DNA of 10,409 nt from the NCBI GenBank assembly GCA_004009845.1, contig RMBW01000367.1, positions 1 through 10,409 on the forward strand, read 5' to 3'. Shown one piece after another: positions 6,965 through 10,409 of the stretch (the first letter of the stretch is position 1; the number at the start of each line of letters is the position of its first letter). The notes beneath the pieces were generated by a model. It did not search any database and had not been told where the DNA came from. It saw only the letters and a list, made by a program, of their open reading frames with translations. The DNA comes from Davidsoniella eucalypti (Eukaryota; Ascomycota; Sordariomycetes; Microascales; Ceratocystidaceae). The position numbers were made by a program, and so were the translations under genes.

Positions 6965-9081
6965 TTAGCCTACCATCAGTGGACTGCGTGTGTCCATACT
7001 CGTACCATGGTCCTTCTCGGGGCCATCCTCTGGTAGCAACCAGGCAGTGTAAAGGGATTGGAGGGTCACGTTCCAATTCTTTTTCGTCTTCTCCGTGAAG
7101 ACCAACCATGCTGCAGTGTCCTTCACATGTTCCAATGGTTCCCAGGTAGCATCTTGGTAACCTTTCCATTTGACCAAGGCTTGCGTGTGTCCATGGCGGG
7201 TACGTTGCTTGACGATTGCTTCCACTCTGTACTCGCCTGTTTCCACAGAGTCGTCTTCAAGTGCTTCCCTAGCCGTGATAGCCGCGGGCTCATCATCAGG
7301 TACTTCCTGCGAGGGTAAGGGGTTGTTGGGAGCTCGGCGGATTAGGCTTACGTGGAAAACAGGATGGATGCCTGTGGGCACGTTCAATCGTACGTTGTGA
7401 GTGCCTGTAACCTCTAGGACTGTGTACAGTCTGGCCAACCAGTCTAACTTCTTGGACGGTCTCTCCGTGGTCAAGTTCTTCGTGTTGAGGTAGACCTTGT
7501 CTCCCACTCTGAAGCTCTCAGATGGTTGACGGAGACGGTTGGCGCTAGTTTCCTGGTGCTCTTGGGTGGCGGCCATAGCTACGATCGCGAATTGTGTTGC
7601 GTTGCTTAGCTTGGACAACCATTCCTGGGCACCACAGACAGGAGACTTGTCGGAGGCAGGGGGACCTTGTACAGATGGTTCGATAATGTCGACGTTAAAC
7701 CCGTGGGTCATGAAGAACGGTGAGAGACCCGTAGCGGAAGAGATCCTGTTATTCAAGGCGAGTTGTGCTTGAGGCAGCAAGGAGGCCCAGTCGTCCTGAG
7801 CGAAGGAACAGAAATTGCGAAGGTACGTTTCAATCTCCTGATTACTGCGTTCTTGGCTGCCATCCGTCTGAGGATGGAACGCTGTGGACAGGCGACGCTG
7901 GATCCCAAAGCGACGGCATACTTCGCCCCAAAATAACTGCGCAAATTGAGGCCCTCTATCGGAAACGATAGCAAGGGGGAAACCGTGGTGAGAAAAGACG
8001 TGGATCAGCAGGGCTTCAGCGGTGGCTTGTGCGGTGATAGCCTTCATAGGAATCAGAATCTGTGATTTAGACAGACGATCAGTGACCCCTAGAATGGAGG
8101 TGCAACCAGCAGAAGGGGGTAACGGGCCGATAAAGTCCATAGCCAATTCAGACCAAGGTCTGGACGGTACTGGTAGGGGTTTCAGCAGGCCGCGCTTCTG
8201 CTCTCGCCAAATCTTGCTTTTTCCGCAAGACGAGCAATTCGATACGAACTGACGGACATCGTTGGTCAGACCAGGCCAGGCATATTCGCGCGACACTAGG
8301 TCACGGGTGATTGCTCTGCCGGGGTGGCCTGCGAGGGTGGAATCGTGGATCTGCTGGATAATTTTGGTCCTCAAGGGCTCGTGGTGAGGGACCCAAAGTC
8401 TATCGCGCCAGCGTAATCTTCCTTCCGAGTCTAACTTGCACTCGCTCATTTGCCATTGCAAACCCCAGTCGGCTGGGAATGAGCGAGCTCCTTCTCGTAC
8501 TAGTTTACGAGCTAACCACCAACGGTTGCACTGGGTCAGAGCCTGGTTCCATAGGCTAGTCATCTCGGGATCCGCGAAGGGGGAGGTCACAGCTTCCTTA
8601 GTCGCTTTGTCGTCAGTCGGCGCGTCCTTGTCAGGCTCCTGAGCCCAAACTGCGCCGATTACCACCAGGTCGTTGCTTGACTCACTCTTCTCGAGGAGTT
8701 GGTGGAAGCGACTAGCCAGCCTGTCGTCACTTTCGTTGGCTGGCATGTCCTGGTCCCTTCTAGACAGGGCGTCTGGCACAACTTGCTCAGTACCTGGGCG
8801 GTGGCGTAGGCAGAAACTAAAGTCCGAAAGCTCATATCCCCAGCGGCGTTGTCTCTCGGCCAGCGTTCTCTTGGTTTGAAAGTACTCCAAGTTACGGTGG
8901 TCGGTCCACACCACGAAGTCAACCCCTAGGAGGAAATGGCGCCATTCTCGAATGGACCAGTAGATAGCCAACATCTCCTTATCATGAATGGGGTAATTGG
9001 CTTCGGGGGGTGTAAGCTTGCGTGAGAGAAAAGCAATGGGGTGCATGAGACCATCGTCTCCTCGCTGAGACAACTCTGCTC
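6965..9081 (-). CDS. Gypsy pol 3' part: RNase H, integrase, chromodomain
   Basis: This is the intact 3' portion of the polyprotein, open from the frameshift near 9081 to its stop. Numbering from the internal Met at 9073 (702 residues): RNase H about 1-105 with E33, TDHR (D58) and VPDALSR (D101). The integrase zinc finger has H243, H250, C280 and C283. The catalytic core has D313 in MDFIGP, D372 in SDRGP and E408, with 35 residues between the last two, as in active integrases. A GPY/F-like module spans about 526-580. The chromodomain spans about 615-665 (7079-7231), with Y615, W636 and Y639 at the methyl-lysine cage positions of HP1-type domains, which predicts binding to H3K9-methylated chromatin and targeted insertion there. 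The Met is not a true start; the protein would begin in gag-pol beyond the window. Confidence 0.92.
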
Positions 9082-9295
9082 CAGGGCGTAACCGGAAGAG
9101 TCTGCGGTCAATACCGTTTCTCTCAGCGGGTCAAAGGGGGTCAGAACAGGGGGAGTGAGGAAGGCTCTCTTAACCTCGGCGAAAGCGTGCGCACATGCGT
9201 CAGACCAAACAAAGGGGGTATCCTTCTTGGTTAACCCTACCATCGGCGCTATCATTTCAGACAGTCGAGGTACAAAGTCTCGATAGAAGTTGAAA
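9082..9295 (-). pseudogene. Gypsy pol fragment: RT thumb/connection and start of RNase H
   Basis: Minus-strand frame with NFYRDFVPRLSEMIAPM (reverse transcriptase connection), FVWSDACAHAFAEVK, and LTADSSGYAL, whose Asp (9100-9102) is the first catalytic residue of RNase H. One base appears to be missing at a GG near 9081-9082, after which the downstream domain continues in another frame. Another break lies near 9297 at its upstream edge. Similarity is strong on both sides of each break, so this is one gene interrupted, not two genes. Confidence 0.85.
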
Positions 9296-9574
9296 AGCCG
9301 ATGAATCCACGTAGACCTTTCAAAGTTGTGGGAGAATTCAGTTGCGGATCGCAATTTTTCTCAGGGTCTGCCTTGATGCCAATACCTGGGCAACAATGAA
9401 GCCGAGGAACTTGATTTCCTTAGCTAGGAACTGGCACTTGCGGAGGTCGAGTTGTAGGCCGGCGAGATCGAGCGCGTGGACAATTTCGAGCACTAACTTC
9501 CTGTGCTCTTCCTCAGTACCACTGGAGTAGATGTCCACATCGTCAATGTAGGCGCTGCAGCTGATGCCTAGCAT
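9296..9574 (-). pseudogene. Gypsy pol fragment: reverse transcriptase palm with YIDD
   Basis: The frame carries the reverse transcriptase active-site motif YIDDVDIYS, with YIDD at 9539-9550, and then KFLGFIVAQ near 9386-9412. Downstream of about 9388 the recognisable sequence (GIKADPEK, then LKGLRGFIGF) continues in another frame, and it shifts once more near 9297. At least two or three single-base changes are needed to explain this stretch. Confidence 0.82.
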
Positions 9575-9880
9575 TTCCGAAGGACCGAATTGATGTAACG
9601 TTGGAACGCAGCAGGGGATTAGTCAAACCGAAAGGGTAACGTTCCATTCAAAGGCCCTAGGGGAGTCCGAAATGCGGTTAACTCCTCGTAGCCAGGGGCG
9701 ATACGAATGCGATGGAAGGCAGCAATGACATCGACCTTGGACACCCATTGGCTTCCGAAATTTGCCGAAGGGTGTCGTAGATAAGGGTAAGGGGTATGAG
9801 TCCTTTTTGGAAATAGCGTTGACTGCGCGGTAGTCTACGCAGAAACGAATTCCACCTCCAGGTTTCTTTACAAATGCACT
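9575..9880 (-). pseudogene. Gypsy pol fragment: reverse transcriptase fingers and palm motif A
   Basis: Reading the minus strand across frames shows SSAFVKKPGGGIRFCVDYRA (near 9821-9880), SKKDSYPLP, then VDVIAAFHRIRIAPG with the catalytic Asp at 9730-9732, and EELTAFRTPLGP. These are the conserved N-terminal blocks of Ty3/gypsy reverse transcriptase. They lie in different frames and a stop occurs near 9622, so several indels separate them. No open frame of useful length remains. Confidence 0.8.
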
Positions 9881-10409
9881 GGAGAGCCCACTTCAGACTT
9901 TGTGTCCTTTATCCATCTTGTAGACAACAGTTCGGTCAGTGTCCTCTTCTGCATTACCATAGTTCTGCGCGAGACAGCGGGTACAACGATTGTACAGGTA
10001 ATGTCTTCCTTCCAGCAGCTCGATTTTCAAGTCTACTCCAGGCCGGTGGTGGGGGAGGTCCTTCGAGGCTTTGGCTTCGAACGCAGAGGCAAACAGGTCT
10101 TAACCATTCTGGGAGGGGTGGTCTTTCCAGTTCCTTCTGTTCCAACGCTCTGTTAACATCTTCTAGTGTGATGCGGTAAACAGCAGTATCGTCGTTGTCG
10201 CAGAGTTTTGTGGAATTCCTCAGGTGTAGTGACTTCAATCTGTCCAGAACGAGGGTGCAGGTGTACATCGTGGTTTATGAGCCAGCGTTGACCGAGTATC
10301 AGGTCTTCGGTTTGGCCGGGGACGACGTAGGCCAAATGTCCTCGTGTGGTCAGGTAGGTGTAGCGTGAACTGTGCTATCTGAGTGATGACCGGGGTCGGA
10401 CTGGGAGGA
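9881..10409 (-). pseudogene. Gypsy pol fragment: protease C-terminal part and linker
   Basis: The minus strand shows AYVVPGQTEDLILGQRWL (about 10279-10332), the C-terminal part of a retroviral-type aspartic protease, where LILG..WL is the conserved block after the active site. Just upstream, QIAQFTLHLPDHTRT is readable in a different frame. After the protease come RITLEDVNRALEQK and PPLPEWL, then, in another frame, HHRPGVDLKIELLEG (10008-10051), the conserved lead-in to the reverse transcriptase. The protease catalytic Asp motif is not in the window. Several frameshifts break this part. Confidence 0.78.

Larger units (their letters stand above)
6548..10409 (-). mobile_element. Ty3/gypsy chromovirus, 3' part, truncated by the window end
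   Basis: Minus-strand order from the window end is protease remnant, linker, reverse transcriptase, RNase H, integrase, chromodomain, 3' untranslated region, polypurine tract and 3' LTR. Protease to integrase in this order is diagnostic of Ty3/gypsy, and a C-terminal chromodomain places it among the chromoviruses common in fungi. The gag part, tRNA primer site and 5' LTR should lie beyond 10409. Frameshifts between 9081 and 10409 make this copy non-autonomous as read. It abuts the LINE fragment at a T-run, suggesting insertion into that older LINE. Confidence 0.88.

Noticed and set aside
6906..7169. Short minus-strand frame overlapping the gypsy pol C terminus
   Set aside because: It is a shifted reading of chromodomain codons; the pol frame carries the conserved motifs.
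1..10409. CRISPR arrays, tRNA, rRNA, or a host gene cluster
   Set aside because: No regularly spaced repeats, tRNA-like clover sequence, rRNA or non-transposon protein was found. Nearly the whole window is accounted for by the two retrotransposon families.

Overview
The window looks like repeat-rich nuclear DNA of a filamentous fungus. It holds no host gene that I can support. The assignment rests on two retrotransposon families typical of fungi: a two-ORF LINE of Tad1-like architecture (endonuclease, reverse transcriptase, RNase H) and a Ty3/gypsy chromovirus with a C-terminal chromodomain. An ascomycete is my best guess, at low confidence. Every element reads on the minus strand.

Layout from low to high coordinates. 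Positions 1-791 are the 3' part of an older LINE copy ('copy A'), broken by many single-base indels. Positions 790-813 are a 24-nt piece of LINE sequence in the opposite orientation. Positions 818-6259 are an apparently full-length LINE ('copy B'). Read on the minus strand, copy B has a 116-nt 5' UTR, an intact ORF1 (445 codons), an ORF2 (1280 codons) whose ATG overlaps the ORF1 stop codon, a T-rich 3' UTR, and a 19-nt poly(A) tail seen as poly(T) at 818-836. Positions 6260-6548 are a further RNase H fragment of the LINE, which appears to be the other side of copy A. Positions 6548-6728 are the 3' LTR of a gypsy element. After a polypurine tract, the gypsy pol gene runs from 6965 to the window end. 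Its RNase H, integrase and chromodomain part is open for 702 codons, but its protease and reverse transcriptase part is split by frameshifts. The gypsy gag gene, primer-binding site and 5' LTR lie beyond the window.

The most economical history is nested. Copy A was present first. Copy B inserted into the RNase H region of copy A and left a perfect 108-bp direct duplication on its two sides (684-791 and 6260-6367). A gypsy element inserted at a T-run farther upstream in the same LINE fragment. The points most worth checking are the unusually long duplication, the inverted 24-nt piece beside the poly(A) tail, the ORF1/ORF2 stop-start overlap, the absence of zinc knuckles in ORF1, and the patchy clustering of single-base indels, which could be old decay or local sequencing error. 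I found no evidence of a wholly new kind of system.
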